NCBI GenBank assembly: GCA_036925085.1
Contig: JAUPFP010000017.1
Coordinates: 3,554,460 to 3,618,459 of the forward strand
Origin: Brachycybe producta
Lineage: Eukaryota > Arthropoda > Diplopoda > Playtdesmida > Andrognathidae
Length of the DNA: 64,000 bases
Direction of reading: 5' to 3'
The notes below the pieces were generated by a model, which did no database searches, was not told the origin of the DNA, and saw only the letters and a list, made by a program, of their open reading frames with translations. The position numbers and the translations under genes are program-made. This document shows, one piece after another, positions 11,413 through 22,823 of this stretch (the stretch's first letter is position 1; each line of letters starts with the position of its first letter).

Positions 11413-13649
11413 TCAATGCATTTTTTGTCGGAGTGTGGACTCAAAGAGGTCGTCCTCCAGGTATACTTTGTTTGTTGCCATGGACACAGCTAAGTGCAGA
11501 GCCCGGCCTAGATCTCGGCCTAAGATGGCTTTGTGCTGGCCGGTAATTGCCAACAAGTGCCCTCGCACAGTGTGGGGGGTTAGCTGGACCGTCGCGGCCA
11601 CTCGTCCCACCACGGTGATCCTTTGGCCTCCCACACCCTGAATGTTGGGTGGGATTATCACTGGCTAGATCTTGAACTTGTGCTCCTGTGCGAGATCAGC
11701 TGTGATGATGCTGCCCGTAGCTCCGGTGTCCACAAGCCTGCATATAACCTTCCCATTGATCGTGATGGCAATGTGCGGGTTCTTATCGCTGGCGTTGTAG
11801 TCTCCACCTTCCTGAGGCAAACAACTGTCTACCAGCTGTTCATACACAGTCTTCATTAGTTTCCGGCAGCAGGAGTGGCCCATCGTCGGTGGTTGGGTAC
11901 CGGGGGTCATGACGGCTATCGTCTTATTCTCTCGGCACCCAACCTCCTGGGTAGATTGTTTAAGGACGTCAAGCATGTCCTGCCAAACGGTCAGCTCGTC
12001 CGGGGTCCATTTATGTGCAGGAGCCCGGTTGAGCACCTTGACTGGTATGTCCTTATCGGGTTTCTTAGGAGGAGGTGCTGCAGCTGGGAGAAGAATCCGG
12101 TGGATTTGTCCCGCTACTTGTATCAAGGTGAACTCAATGCTGTTCTCGGTGATGATGTCTGTTTCTGGCACCTCTCCTTCAGTGTCATAGCCGGTAACCG
12201 GCTCTCCAAACTGCTTGATAGCGATCTTCTTCGGTTGCCGACACTCACGGAGGAAATGCCCCAACTTCCCACAATTATAGCACGTTGACTTGTTCTTGTC
12301 GAACGTGCGAGTAGTGTCTGGTTGGGGGTCCGTTGCAGAGTGTCGGTTCGAATTGGTGGCAGCAGTTTGACTAGGCTTTTTATCGTGCCTAGACCGGTGT
12401 GTTTTGTCTTTAGGGCTGGCGGCTGCCGCCTGCTCCTGATCGGTCTTCGATGCTCCTTTACCCGACTGTGAATCAGCTGTGGGTTTTGGTTCCGTCGGCC
12501 ATTTATTCAATGGCAGCAGAACCACCACCATATTGAGGACTGCGTTTGCAAAGTTCTTGAACGACATCGTAGATGCGTGATGCATGGCGCTCTGGATGGT
12601 TGGATGTAGAGCACGGCTAAACTGACTTATACGCAGCTGATCGTTAAGTTGTGGATAAATTCTGTCGCCGAGTACCATAAACTTCCAGATGAAAGCTTGA
12701 GTACTCTCACCTTTTTTCGGGAGCGTCTCTGCATACTGCTTCTCCAAGATGGCTTGCTCGTTCGGTTTTCCGAATGTATCCACAATCTGTACTCTCAGGG
12801 CAGGCCAAGGAACTTCCTGAAGCTCGTACCTCAGCTTGCTCAACCACATGCGGGCGGCCCCAGTGAAACACCCAGTGATATATTCCTCCTTATGGTGGGC
12901 TTTCCAGCCGTACAGGTGGGCCACTTCCTCGAATTCTTCTAGGAAGGGACAAAAACCTGTCAATCGGTCAAATTTTTGGATTGAGTCAGCGGGGTGGCGA
13001 CCACTATACTTCTTATTGAAATCCTCCACGGGGTGCTCTCTGGGGGTGGTCGGTAGATGCCATCCTGGACGTTTGGCATTCCAGCGGGCATTAGACCTAC
13101 CCCCTGCTGTGGAAAACGTGGCGCCTAGACTGAAGTGCCTTGTGTCACTCCTTGGTGAGGCTGTTGTCCGGGGGTGCCGAGTGGCAACCACTACGTGCAA
13201 TACAGACAAGCCAGTGAGGAGAATCAGCACGTGTCATAATCGGTATCTCTGCACGCTCATCTCTGTGATGCGGATTATCTGACTGCTCTTGGCATTGCCA
13301 ATCAGGGTCACGCGGTAGATGACGTGGGTGCGGTGTGTAGTGTCTGTCGTAACGATCGTGACGCTCTCTATAGCCAACATAGAGGGCTGAAGAGGCGTCA
13401 GTCATCGTCGCGACATCGGTATGTGCGTGTTGTCCGCCGTGGTGTAGTCGGTCGATTTGGCATGAATCGGTCGTCTATGAGCTGGGACATGCGAGTCGAT
13501 AGTGCGGCCACTTGTTGTGATAGGTGGTCGAATGCGGCCCCAGTCAGCCGCGGCCGTGGTGTCGCATCAGTGATGGGTGAGTCCAACAGATCCTCGTGCG
13601 AACCCTGCTGATCAGGCAGGGAATCCATAGGGGCCTGTGAAGTAGCCAT
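11413..13649 (-). pseudogene. Gyp-E gag-protease
   Basis: Minus-strand Ty3/gypsy Gag followed by an aspartic protease. The likely start is the ATG at 13649 (MATSQAPMDS). Two frame changes occur between there and 13230. The longest open piece, 11665-13230, holds the capsid-like Gag region (FTGAARMWLSKL, QAFIWKF), a canonical CCHC knuckle (CYNCGKLGHFLREC) and the protease active site VDTGATGSII. A single in-frame TAG after KFKI splits the protease; the frame then continues to ILGRDLGRAL, the second conserved protease box, and stops near 11413. Gag coats the genomic RNA, and the protease would cleave the polyprotein. The gene is dead as it stands. Confidence 0.85.
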
Positions 13650-14011
13650 GATTGATGATGCGGCTTGTGTACTGTGGATGTGCGGTGACGAACGAGTCCG
13701 ACGAATTCCAAGTCGGTGTGTGCAGCTCCGAGGGTTCTCGAGTACACTCTGAGCTATATTTTTGGGTTCCAGTATGATGGGACTCGTTCAGTTCGTGAAG
13801 TTGTAGGTCGGTGACGTCACTGTGCATTGGTAATTTGGTGCTTTTGCAGGTAACAGACACTATCGTACCCTTATACATCGAGTAACGATAGTTTACCTAC
13901 GCTTGTGGCATGTGTGACAAAGTGGCCGTTCACTCCGTTAGTGTGGTGATGGTTGTATCGTGTTGGTTGTGTCCTCAGTTGGGCGTGTGGTGATTTTTGG
14001 TTCCCAACTGA
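13650..14011 (-). other. Gyp-E 5' leader
   Basis: Untranslated stretch between the gag start and a candidate LTR boundary. A possible primer-binding site (sense TGGGAACCAAAAATC) lies about five bases after that boundary. I could not match it to a tRNA. Confidence 0.35.
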
Positions 14012-14833
14012 TGTAGTGTCGTGAGTTCTTTATTGAGTGTCAGATTTTAGAAGGATCTCCATCAACACGTGGTATATGGCAACCACATGGAGATTATGAG
14101 AGTTCCAAAAGTCTCAATAAAGAAACAGCAGGTGTACAGTACAACTTCGAGCATGGTACACCACCCAATCGATATTGCACTGCTGGTAGTGAATTGGAAA
14201 TGAAAGAGGATTGCAGTTGCCTAAAGAAAAGGCAAGCAATACGAAGAGTAAAGCTAGAGCGCGGTGACCGCACTTTTAGGTTTACTGGAAAGCAAGAATT
14301 AAGAATGTGTGTGTAGAGAGCACACAAAGAAACGAAAGTTCAAGATGGCTGAACTTTCCGAAGAGGAACAAACAAAGGAAAAGTTCAAGATGGCTGAACT
14401 TTTCACAGAAACAAGAGAAGAAAGCTGATTTAATATAAAAGTATAAAACTTAGGTGTGGCTACCGCACATCAAAAGTTTTAATTTAGATTTATTAAAAAA
14501 AGTAAATCAGTGCAGAAATGGAAGATTGTTCAACAAGCTAAGTGCTTGGTGAACCAGAAGAAATGTTGAGATTGTTGTAATTGTGTGCCCTCACTGCTGG
14601 ATGGCTCTGGATAGAAAGACAGAGTCAGTGCCCAGTGAAGAACTATGTTGAGTAGAGTGAAGAGGTCCGTAGGTGGCGCTGGTGTGGCCACTTCCGGTTC
14701 CACTTATTGCAATGTCCAAAAATGATGACTTGAAGAATTCCTCCGGGGCACGTTTTTATGGTGTCCAGGAGGAAGAACACGAAAAGAGAGAAAATTCAAA
14801 AAGAAAGAGAAGTTTTCTCTGGTAAGAGAGTAA
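14012..14833 (-). mobile_element. Candidate 5' LTR of Gyp-E, truncated by Gyp-A
   Basis: On the plus strand it begins TGTAGTGTCGTGAG. In sense, an AATAAA signal (reverse of 14029-14034) lies close to the end ...CGACACTACA, as in an LTR. A 22-bp direct repeat (AAGTTCAAGATGGCTGAACTTT) occurs at about 14337 and 14382. No second copy is in the window, so the limits are tentative. Confidence 0.4.
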
Positions 14834-15610
14834 TGTAACGTCCCGCCGGACCGTTACAATATCACGATAAGTTAAAACGCCCACAAAACGCACCGACGTA
14901 AAAAACTTACCGTCAACCGGCTCCTTACGGGGACAGGACCGTACCCGTAGCCGCCTCCCTACGGTATTCCTTGGGATGTGCCGGCTTCTGGAGCCACCCA
15001 CGACGGACACAACGAAAAATCACGCCGCCACGCCGAATATCGCGGTAGAGCAACGGTTCTACCGCGAGCCGACACGAGTACTGGCCGACAAAGGTCGGAG
15101 AAGGACGGTGGTGTTGCCCCCAAACCGGCGACCCACCCTCCCGCGGTAACTCCCCAAATAAAACACACAACGTGATAATTAAAACAGTGTTTAATTGCAC
15201 TTACGACGATTGATGAAAAAGGCAGTGATATTTACAAATGAGGGCTGGCCCGATTGACCAGCCCAAAGGCACTGTATACAAATAGGCCCACAGGCTAAAG
15301 GCAAACAAAGATCATCAAGAGCTGGACAGTGGTCTCCTTGACCCCCACCCACAGGTCTAGTCTAAAGCTCAGCCTACCACCAACTGCCCAGATCCTGTGG
15401 TTGACTAGGCCACACGAAACCTCCAGGCAACTCCACCTGGAGGGGACAGAGGTCACATCTGACCTCTCACCCATAGACTTCATGGTGAGAGGTCTGCTGG
15501 CACCAAAATGGCGTCCGACCTAACAGCCTACTGTAGCTGTCAGGCAGACCACCATAGGGAAATTTGTCTGCTCCATCAAAATTAAAATTTGAGCAGACCA
15601 GGGTGCCACA
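14834..15610 (-). repeat. Gyp-A 3' LTR
   Basis: On the plus strand it starts TGTAACGTCCCGCCGG and ends CAGGGTGCCACA, matching the LTR at 26578-27381. In sense, a purine stretch (GAGAGAAT) lies immediately before it, fitting a polypurine tract; the copy at 62428 has GAGAGGAT in the same place. Confidence 0.9.
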
Positions 15611-15687
15611 ATTCTCTCAAATTCCTTGTTCTGTCTCGGGAACAGGTCAGTCGAGCCAGCCAGGATTGCTCCCCGAACCTGACCTTC

Positions 15688-17599
15688 TTAGGTTCCAGAC
15701 GGCTTCTCTGGCGGTGTCACGAAAGTGGAGCCCATCCACTCCGCAGCCCACCGACGTGCCCACCACAAGCACATCTGGGTGTTACGCCACCCAAAACCAG
15801 TATCGAAGACCGTCCCCCTAAGACGGCTTTCCTCCAGAGCTTGGAATTCCTTGAAAGAAATATCCTGGAGTTGCGGACGCGTGTGAAGCATCCGACTTGT
15901 TAGGAGGTCTACCAGGGTAACCGCGGGCTCGGTCTCGCACCCTGGTAGAGGCTCAGTAATGAACTGTCCAGCCATACCTCCTAAGTCGCATCCCAGCAAA
16001 TGTTGGATGAATGGGGCTGCACGCCGGGCTAGACGAACTATCCCGGCATCTAGCCCCACCACATCCAAAATTGCAAGCGTTTGCTGGACTGGGTTTACGA
16101 CCATTACCACCGGAAAACCTCCACAACCAAACGCCACCACGTGGCGCATGTTGTACTGCGGTAGCTTTGCTACCCACGGCTCTGGAAGTGGCTCATCCAG
16201 ACGGTAGTAGCCGTGGTATTGCCAACCCTCCATTCCCGGCTGGTCCTGCCAGAGACCAAGCCGGTTATTCAGATACACCTCTGCATCTGAATACGGGAGC
16301 AATGCGCCAATACGCCGTCCCTCGGCCTCAGGCCTAGGGGAGGTTGACGTTTCAGGTCCTAGGGTATCAAATACCCCGCCGCCATGGACCGGAGAGAAGG
16401 GTGTACCCCCACTGGGGGTCACGGGGTCACGTCTTGTGGGAACACTGACTCCTGCAACCGAGGTTCCTTCGCCCTTAGGTGAGGGCAAAGTCACACGGTG
16501 CAGGGTTCCCACTGCTCGAACCCGCAGGCTCGAGACCGCATCCACCTTCGGGGAGGATGGAGGCGTGCCGACCAAAACGTCGTGCATCGACCTACCATCC
16601 ATCCGCGCCGCCTCAACGGGACGGGTATGGATCGATTGACTCCTGGCCGGCATGCTTGCCTGAGCACGCCGGCACTCCTCCTTTTCCGCCACGACGCCTC
16701 CAGTTTCGGCTCCCTGGCGCCTACTACTGGAGGGTGTCGGACTTCCCTTCCTCTCACGCTTGGACTTTTTACGGTCCTTTTTCTTTTTCTTTTTCTTCCC
16801 GTGAGAGGAAGGTTGACCATGCATCGGGTCAGACTTAACTGACCCCGACGACTTACTGGGCCGATCAGGCTTAGGCGGGTGGTTAGCCCCCTTCGCCTTC
16901 TCGGACTCCTTCTTCGAAGGTTTTCCGGCCAGAGCCGTACTCTTCTTCGTAGAAGTGCCCTTAGCTGATGCGACAGCCGAGGATGATTGTCCGAAAACAA
17001 ATCGTCCTCGACCATCCCGAAGGAGACTTCTCCTTCGGTGCAAGAGTCGGCTGACTCTTGCAACCAGTAGCTTTGGCTTCCGCACCATGGGCTGGTGCAT
17101 TGGAAGCCTGCATCGCCTCCCTCTCGGCGATTCGCTTCTGGCCAGCGATGGTCGTGGTGCTCGCAATAGGCGGGACGCCACGACTGACAGGAGGTTCCCC
17201 TGTTTTGAGCGGACTCCGGGCGGGCATTCCCTGCAGGGGAGGGAACTCCGCAGCCCGGCGCTCAAACTCCTGCCGCTCACCTGCACCGACTGCACGAGCG
17301 ATCTGTCGGTGCAGGCTCGCTGCTTGAGCCTGAAGCCGTTTGAGGTTGTCCTCCAAGCTCTCGGACTTCCGAGGTTCGAAGGCCTTTCCTCGACCTGAGG
17401 ACCTGGCCTTCTTGCCCCGCGAGCTTTCAGCCACTGGTGGGGTGCGAGGGCGGGATCTTTTTTGTCCCTTGCCACCACCACCACTCACAGATTTCCCTGT
17501 TTTACCGGGAGCGGGTACTGGAGGCTGGGTAGCCTTCTTCTCCGCTCGCCGGTCCTTCTTCGGGTTGTCCGACTGCCAGCCGGAGTGGCCAGCTACCAC
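15688..17599 (-). pseudogene. Gyp-A accessory gene, C-terminal part (two frames)
   Basis: The frame runs from 17599 to about 17000, then continues in a second frame to 15688, so one frameshift near 16990 is likely. The first part has a predicted coiled coil (LEDNLKRLQAQAASLHRQI) and Ser/Lys/Arg-rich sequence. A run of Lys (KKKKKKKDRKKSKRERK) precedes a Pro/Ser-rich stretch. The last 200 residues form a compact, hydrophobic, domain-like region with YHGYY, then FPVVMVVNPVQQTLAILD, then ITEPLPGCETEPAV. That region is preserved in a second copy at 62659-62973, and a similar pattern ends the Gyp-B accessory gene. I recognise no known family and see no signal peptide or transmembrane segment, so it is not an obvious envelope. 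It might bind nucleic acid or Gag, which is inference. Confidence 0.6.
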
Positions 17600-18645
17600 C
17601 TCGGGCGGACCCGATCCAGCAGCCGGCTTCTCTGGCCAAGCAGCCCCTGGACAACCATCAGGGCGGGCGAGTCTCTGCTCGAAGCCCCACAGCAGGCGTG
17701 AACTTCTTCAAACGCCTCCTCCTTAGCTTTAAGCATCGCCTCTCTCTCTGCAAGAGCCTTGGCTCTAGCAGTGATCCGTGCGGCTCCGGACTTTTTCTTG
17801 CGCTTCCTTGCGCCGTCCTTCTTCGCCTGCACGGTCAGAATCTCCCCAATAAAGAATCGACGGTCCCCGACCAGGAAGCCTCCTTCCTGGACCATGTCCC
17901 GTCTAGCTTCATCTAACCGATCCAAGCGGCCTTCTTCTTCGGCCAAGGACACAGCCACGGCCTCCAAAGACATTGGATCGGCGGGAAGAACTCCGGGGGA
18001 TCCTGTCCCAGACGGTTTACCCTCGGAGGCCGAACTACTCCCGTCAGACTCTGAAGAGCCCTCTGAAAAGGAGTTACGACTCCGCCACTGCCTTGAGGCG
18101 TCAACCACCGAATCAACGGTGGTTTCGACCTCCATCTCCGTGTCTATGACTAAGGACGCTCCCAAATAGATGTCTTCACTGTCGTCGACCACCCTAGACC
18201 AATCTAGGAGGTCTCGAACAGCCGGAGACCCGGGTTCCGGGGTACTAGCGGTTACCACACCGGTAGCTGCTTTCCCACCATCAATACCCGCTTCTGCAGG
18301 CTCTCCAACCGGAGAAACTACCGCCGCCACCGACTTAACGGTGGTAGCAGCCGTATCCCTGGAGGGAGACTGCAGGTACCTGCCCCAGAAGGCTTCGACA
18401 CTGGTCGGAGTCGACTGGGCAGATTCCGGACCTTCCACGGCCTCTGCTGCCGGGGAATCAACAGATTCCACGGTGGCGTCAGCCATTTCCGGTCCGCCAG
18501 ATGATGGGGAGCCCTCCGATCCCGACTCCAACAGCCTTGCATCCCCAGGATTCAGCGGGCTGAGGGAGGGGGACCGTCGGCCACTCCCGTCGCCTTCCTC
18601 CTTCTTCTTCTCCGTGGTGAGACTGTGAAAAAGGGAAGAAACCAT
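17593..18645 (-). CDS. Gyp-A accessory gene, N-terminal part (350 aa)
   Basis: An open frame extends up to 18879, but its first 78 codons read through a tandem repeat; the Met at 18645 (MVSSLFHSL) is a more natural start. The product is acidic and Ser/Pro/Gly-rich, with a run such as EGSSESDGSSSASEG. Its end is a charged helix likely to form a coiled coil (ARAKALAEREAMLKAKEEAF). The frame ends where the next accessory frame begins, so both are probably one protein of about 985 residues split by a frameshift near 17600. Low-complexity acidic then basic halves suggest a mostly disordered protein with a folded C-terminus. Function unknown. Confidence 0.5.
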   Translation of the reverse strand: MVSSLFHSLTTEKKKEEGDGSGRRSPSLSPLNPGDARLLESGSEGSPSSGGPEMADATVESVDSPAAEAVEGPESAQSTPTSVEAFWGRYLQSPSRDTAATTVKSVAAVVSPVGEPAEAGIDGGKAATGVVTASTPEPGSPAVRDLLDWSRVVDDSEDIYLGASLVIDTEMEVETTVDSVVDASRQWRSRNSFSEGSSESDGSSSASEGKPSGTGSPGVLPADPMSLEAVAVSLAEEEGRLDRLDEARRDMVQEGGFLVGDRRFFIGEILTVQAKKDGARKRKKKSGAARITARAKALAEREAMLKAKEEAFEEVHACCGASSRDSPALMVVQGLLGQRSRLLDRVRPRW

Positions 18646-19060
18646 CAAAAACAAGTTTTCACCGTGGAAAAGTGAATTCCACGGGCTTTTACCGTGAGAA
18701 TTCTCGTTTCCACCATCCAAAGTCGGCAATTCATGGTCGAAACCGTGCCTTACTGCCTTCGTACGGTGAAAACCACTTTTCCCCCCTTTCGGAACCGGTA
18801 GAAAAGGTATTCCACGGGATTTCACCGTGCGAATCGCGGTTTCCACCGTCCAAAGTCGGTAACCTACGGTAAGAACCATGGCTAACCACCTTCGGACAGT
18901 GAAAACACCCTTTCACCGAGTTCCGACGGTTGGAAAGGGCATCGCACGGACTTCTACCGTGCAACATGCCGTTATCACTGTCCAAAGTCGGCAATTCACG
19001 GTCGAAACCGTGTCTTACCGCCTTCGATCGGTGAAAGCCACTCCCTGGCGGGCTTCTACC
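18600..19060. repeat. 132-bp tandem repeat, about three units
   Basis: The anchor CCAAAGTCGG starts at 18717, 18850 and 18982, giving spacings of 133 and 132. Each unit carries palindromic ACCGTG/CACGGT-like pieces, recalling the style of the Gyp-A leader. It sits between the frame with the membrane segment and the accessory gene. Confidence 0.75.
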
Positions 19061-19678
19061 GTCCAAACACCGTCGAACTTGGGCCTTCCCAAGCGAAACG
19101 GCGCTCGGACGGGCTGAACCCGCCGGAAAAGTGCTTTCCATAGTGGCTTGGCCACCATGACAAGAGTCATGGCGGCGAAACCACTCCCACCACGTGTGTA
19201 TACGGTCATTGACCGTAAAACACACCGTTAACACATAAAAGAGAACTGCCAACAGGTAGGAAAAGGAAATTCCCTTAGAGGGACTTACTTTTGTCTCGAT
19301 TTTTTTTTCCAGGCTTGGTTGGCCTCTAGGACGGTGAAAATGTGGTTTGAAAAACACACGTGGTGCCGGCATCCCTTGTTTGTTAGATTTGCAAACAATA
19401 TGGCGCCTAGCCACCAAATTCACCATCTTAGCAGCTAATGGCCGTGCAGTAGCTGCTAAAACGTAATCAGCCGCCCCATGCATGGTCACCATGGAGATCT
19501 CACCGTCGTCTGCCTTTTTAGGGGCAGACACACGGTGAATTCTCCTACACAAAGACTGGAACTGGGGGGTAGAGACATTTACCGACGGTAATTGACGGTA
19601 ATTGGAGATTTCACGGAGGTTTTCGCGGATGGATTTCTCCGTCCACGGACCGATTTTGTCGGGCTTTTGGATGGACAC
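18731..19678 (-). CDS. Gyp-A frame with one hydrophobic segment, uncertain
   Basis: A 315-codon frame directly downstream of integrase. The first half is ordinary in composition and includes a hydrophobic segment of about 20 residues (SYLLAVLFYVLTVCFTV), possibly membrane-spanning. The second half reads through the 132-bp tandem repeats and is probably not meaningful. Position after pol is where envelope-like genes sit in some gypsy elements, but there is no signal peptide, cleavage site or Cys pattern to support that. It could be a chance frame. Confidence 0.3.
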   Translation of the reverse strand: MSIQKPDKIGPWTEKSIRENLREISNYRQLPSVNVSTPQFQSLCRRIHRVSAPKKADDGEISMVTMHGAADYVLAATARPLAAKMVNLVARRHIVCKSNKQGMPAPRVFFKPHFHRPRGQPSLEKKIETKVSPSKGISFSYLLAVLFYVLTVCFTVNDRIHTWWEWFRRHDSCHGGQATMESTFPAGSARPSAVSLGKAQVRRCLDGRSPPGSGFHRSKAVRHGFDRELPTLDSDNGMLHGRSPCDALSNRRNSVKGCFHCPKVVSHGSYRRLPTLDGGNRDSHGEIPWNTFSTGSERGEKWFSPYEGSKARFRP

Positions 19679-19873
19679 CTGGTGATGGGCCGCCCTTGGT
19701 TTCTACTGAAATCGTGGCATTCCCCAAACACCGCAATGTCCGGCCGCCTCCTCTCCCAGCCGTCCGCCCAAACTAGCGGACTGCCGGCTCTCTCCCACCA
19801 TGGGAAGGACTCACTCAGAGTACACCACAATATGGGCCTCCCTGGGGGCTTCCCACTCGAGCGTCAAACCCAC

Positions 19874-22159
19874 TCACCTCAAACACCCTCGGTCTCCGCG
19901 GACGGAGATTGTACCGAGGTGGAGGGGGTTATCTGCCTCAGAGTCAGTAGACTCCGGCGAAGAAACGGACGGTGGCTTTAGCGCCGGAGTCAATCCACTC
20001 TGCGCCGAAGCCTCCGTGGCATAGCTGTCTGCATCGGAGGAGGTGTCAGAGACCCCAAGTCCATCTTCCTCCCTCACGGTACAGGTGGGTACGTACGGTT
20101 TAAGGTTATCCACGTGAAACCGGTCACGCACCTTCCGACCATACCCATCTACGAACTCTATCTCGTAGACCAGGTCGGAATACTGCGTGACCACCATACC
20201 CCTCTCAGCTTTATAAGCCAAGCTCCATTTCTTCGCCTGACCGAGCTTCCCAGCCTGATCTCTTATCCACACCTGATCCCCAGGCTGATACAGAGGAGGC
20301 TTCACACGGCCAGCGTCGTACTGCTCTTTCTGCCTTTTCTGAGCAGCCGTCAAACGTTGACGAGCCTGCTCTTCCACGGCTTGCTGGTCAGGCAAGTCGT
20401 GGACTGGACCGTTCGGAAGGAGGTTATCAATCTCCAACCGGGGCTCACGGCCAAACAACAACTGATACGGAGAGACCTGTGTACTCTCCTGGACAGCTGT
20501 GTTATAAGCCCACACGGCGGGCCATAATTTATCCCACCAGTCACGCTGTTCCTTGAGGGGATCAAGGTACCGCTTGATGGTTTCCATTACGGTTTTGTTC
20601 GTACGTTCCGTAAGCCCATTAGCTTGCGGATGGTATGCCGTCGTGAAGTGATGCGCTATGTTATAGTGCTCCCGGAACTTCAGCAGAACTTTGCTGGAGA
20701 ACTGGGACCCACGATCCGAGACAAGAGCTTTCGGTGTGCCATACACCGAAAGGATCTCATCCTTCAGAAATTTCACCACACAGGCGGCCGTGGCCCTTCG
20801 TACCGCCCTTGCCACACCATACCGGGTGAAATAGTCAACTATGATTAGTACATAGGTGACTCCACCCACGGAGGCAGGAAACGGTCCAACGAAGTCCATT
20901 CCCCAGGTATCAACTGGGTACTCCGGCACAATCGGTTGGAGAAATCCCTGACTTCGAGCGAACTGTCGCGCTCTCTGACACACGAAACATGACTTAAGAT
21001 ATTCGGCAGTGTCCCGCTTCATACCGATCCAGTAGAAGCGTGAGCGCAGTCTCTGGTAGGTCTTAAACATCCCGAAGTGACCAGCTTCGGGAATGTCATG
21101 TAGCTTCCTTAGACAGAAAGCCCTGCATGACTTTGGAACTACCAGTACAGTTCTCAACCGATCCTGGATGGACCTGATGGCAAACAACAAGTCATCTGCC
21201 ACCACAAACTTGAACCGGAGGTTCGAGTTGGGGTCACGGAAGATTTCACTCTTCACCTTGGAGTACCAGCCATTGGCCTCTTGCTCCTTGACCCAATCCA
21301 CCTCGGAACGGATATGGTAAATAACCTCACCTACGTCGGCTTCGACGTATTCAGGTAAGGAAAGGTCCACCACATCACGAACAGGATACCGACTCAAAGC
21401 GTCGGCATCCACGTGCAGTGTTCCCTTCCTATACTGAACCTTAAACCGGTACTCTTGAAGCTGCATCTGCCAACGCCCCAACCTGCCTTGCAGGTTTTTG
21501 GCTGTCTGCAGATAGGAAATAGCGTGGTGATCAGTTACGATCACGAACTCCCGGTTAAAGAGGTAAGGACGGAATTTACCCATGGCAAACATGACCGCCA
21601 AGCACTCCTGCTCGGTGACCGAATACCGTGTTTCTGCTCCTTTCATGAGTCGGCTTGCGTAGGCCAGAACACGGGGGACACTGTCCTCCGGTAACTTCTG
21701 GTAGACTACGACTCCCAAGCCGTACCCACTAGCGTCGGTATGGATAATTACCTCACCACGCGGATCGTACATGGTGAGTACCGGTGCTTCGGTTAAAAAT
21801 GCCTTTAACCGAGCAAACGCTAGTTTGCACTGATCCGACCACTCGAAGGACGCATCCTTCTTCGTCAGATCGTGCAAAGGCCTGGCCACCTTGGCGAAGT
21901 CCTTGATGAACCTCCGATAGTAACCGGCAAGTCCGAGAAAACTGCGGACGCCTGTCACCGTCGTCGGGACATCAAACTCCTGGACTACCCGCACGAGGTC
22001 CGGGTCCGGAGCAACTCCCTCGGCACTTACTACGTGACCAAGATAACGTACTTTGTTAAAGCCAAAGAAACATTTCTTCGGCTGGAGTTTCAGCTCCGCC
22101 CCTCGTAACAGTCCAAGGACAGTGGAGAGTCTCGAGAAACTGCTCGAAAGTGTTCCCAA
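19874..22159 (-). CDS. pol: Gyp-A Pol: RT thumb, RNase H, integrase (761 aa)
   Basis: C-terminal two thirds of a Ty3/gypsy polyprotein. In order: RT connection (KKCFFGFNKVRYLGHVVS), the SFLGLAGYYRRFI box, RNase H (IIHTDASGYGLG, TEQECLAVMFA, VTDHHAISYL), integrase zinc-binding H2C2 domain (HDIPEAGHFG ... CFVCQRAR), and the catalytic core with the DDE triad (MDFVGPFP, VSDRGSQFSS, NGLTERTNKT). A C-terminal SH3-like stretch (YQPGDQVWIRDQAG) is followed by a Thr/Ser/Asp-rich tail. No chromodomain is evident. The first residues are out of frame; the real frame joins the RT palm through a shift near 22130. RNase H would remove template RNA, and integrase would insert the cDNA. Confidence 0.9.
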   Translation of the reverse strand: MGTLSSSFSRLSTVLGLLRGAELKLQPKKCFFGFNKVRYLGHVVSAEGVAPDPDLVRVVQEFDVPTTVTGVRSFLGLAGYYRRFIKDFAKVARPLHDLTKKDASFEWSDQCKLAFARLKAFLTEAPVLTMYDPRGEVIIHTDASGYGLGVVVYQKLPEDSVPRVLAYASRLMKGAETRYSVTEQECLAVMFAMGKFRPYLFNREFVIVTDHHAISYLQTAKNLQGRLGRWQMQLQEYRFKVQYRKGTLHVDADALSRYPVRDVVDLSLPEYVEADVGEVIYHIRSEVDWVKEQEANGWYSKVKSEIFRDPNSNLRFKFVVADDLLFAIRSIQDRLRTVLVVPKSCRAFCLRKLHDIPEAGHFGMFKTYQRLRSRFYWIGMKRDTAEYLKSCFVCQRARQFARSQGFLQPIVPEYPVDTWGMDFVGPFPASVGGVTYVLIIVDYFTRYGVARAVRRATAACVVKFLKDEILSVYGTPKALVSDRGSQFSSKVLLKFREHYNIAHHFTTAYHPQANGLTERTNKTVMETIKRYLDPLKEQRDWWDKLWPAVWAYNTAVQESTQVSPYQLLFGREPRLEIDNLLPNGPVHDLPDQQAVEEQARQRLTAAQKRQKEQYDAGRVKPPLYQPGDQVWIRDQAGKLGQAKKWSLAYKAERGMVVTQYSDLVYEIEFVDGYGRKVRDRFHVDNLKPYVPTCTVREEDGLGVSDTSSDADSYATEASAQSGLTPALKPPSVSSPESTDSEADNPLHLGTISVRGDRGCLR

Positions 22160-22823
22160 AGACGATAATATCGTCCAGGTACACCAGACAAGTCTCCCAC
22201 TTATGTCCTGCCAATAAGAGGTCTAGTGCTCTCTGCATGATAGCTGGAGCATTACAGAGTCCGAAAGGCATTTTCCGGAACTCAAACAGACCTTGAGAGC
22301 AAATGAATGCCTTCTTCTCAACGTCTGGCGCAGCCATCCGAACCTGCCAGTAACCACTAGCCAGGTCCAAGGTAGCGAAGAACTTCGCACCGGCCAACGA
22401 GTCGAGTGCATCCTCGATGCGAGGCAACGGATACTGATCCAGCTTTGTCTGGGCATTCAGTTTCCGGTAGTCCACGCAAAAATGAAAGCCACCATCCTTC
22501 TTGCGGACAAGCAAGATAGGGCTCGCGTAAGGACTACGCGAAGGTTGGATAACCCCTGCATCCAACATCTTCGCCACCTCTTCTTTCTCGACTGCTCTGG
22601 CCGCTGGAGCGGTTCAACGCAATCCTTCTTGCACGGGAGGTTGCCCACCGGTGTCAATCGTATGTTCGACCAGAGAGGTTTCACCGAACTCTGTAAAGTA
22701 GAACGCGAAATGATTCCGGGGTGCCAGCAGGAACTCCCGAAGCTGTCTCGCCTCTTCAGGCTTCAGATTGGGACCAATCTTAAGACACTCTTCAAGAGTA
22801 GGAGCCGTCGCCACGTTGAGCAC
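22056..22823 (-). pseudogene. pol: Gyp-A Pol: RT fingers and palm
   Basis: It encodes the RT N-terminal part: a leader segment (EARQLREFLLAPRNHFAF), a frame change near 22600, the fingers (VIQPSRSPYASPILLV, VDYRKLNAQT), and the palm (ATLDLASGYWQVRM, MPFGLCNAPA). The catalytic box is YLDD, at about 22164-22188, where retroviral-type RTs have Y-x-D-D. The frame is lost soon after the catalytic box, and the thumb continues in the next frame (19874-22159). Catalytic residues look intact; the breaks are outside them. Confidence 0.88.

Noticed and set aside
14094-14327. Minus frame with Leu/Ser-rich sequence in the candidate LTR-E
   Set aside because: Short, inside an LTR-like region, no motif.
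15959-17398. Several plus-strand frames of 80-150 codons
   Set aside because: Shadows of the GC-rich accessory gene on the minus strand; composition only.
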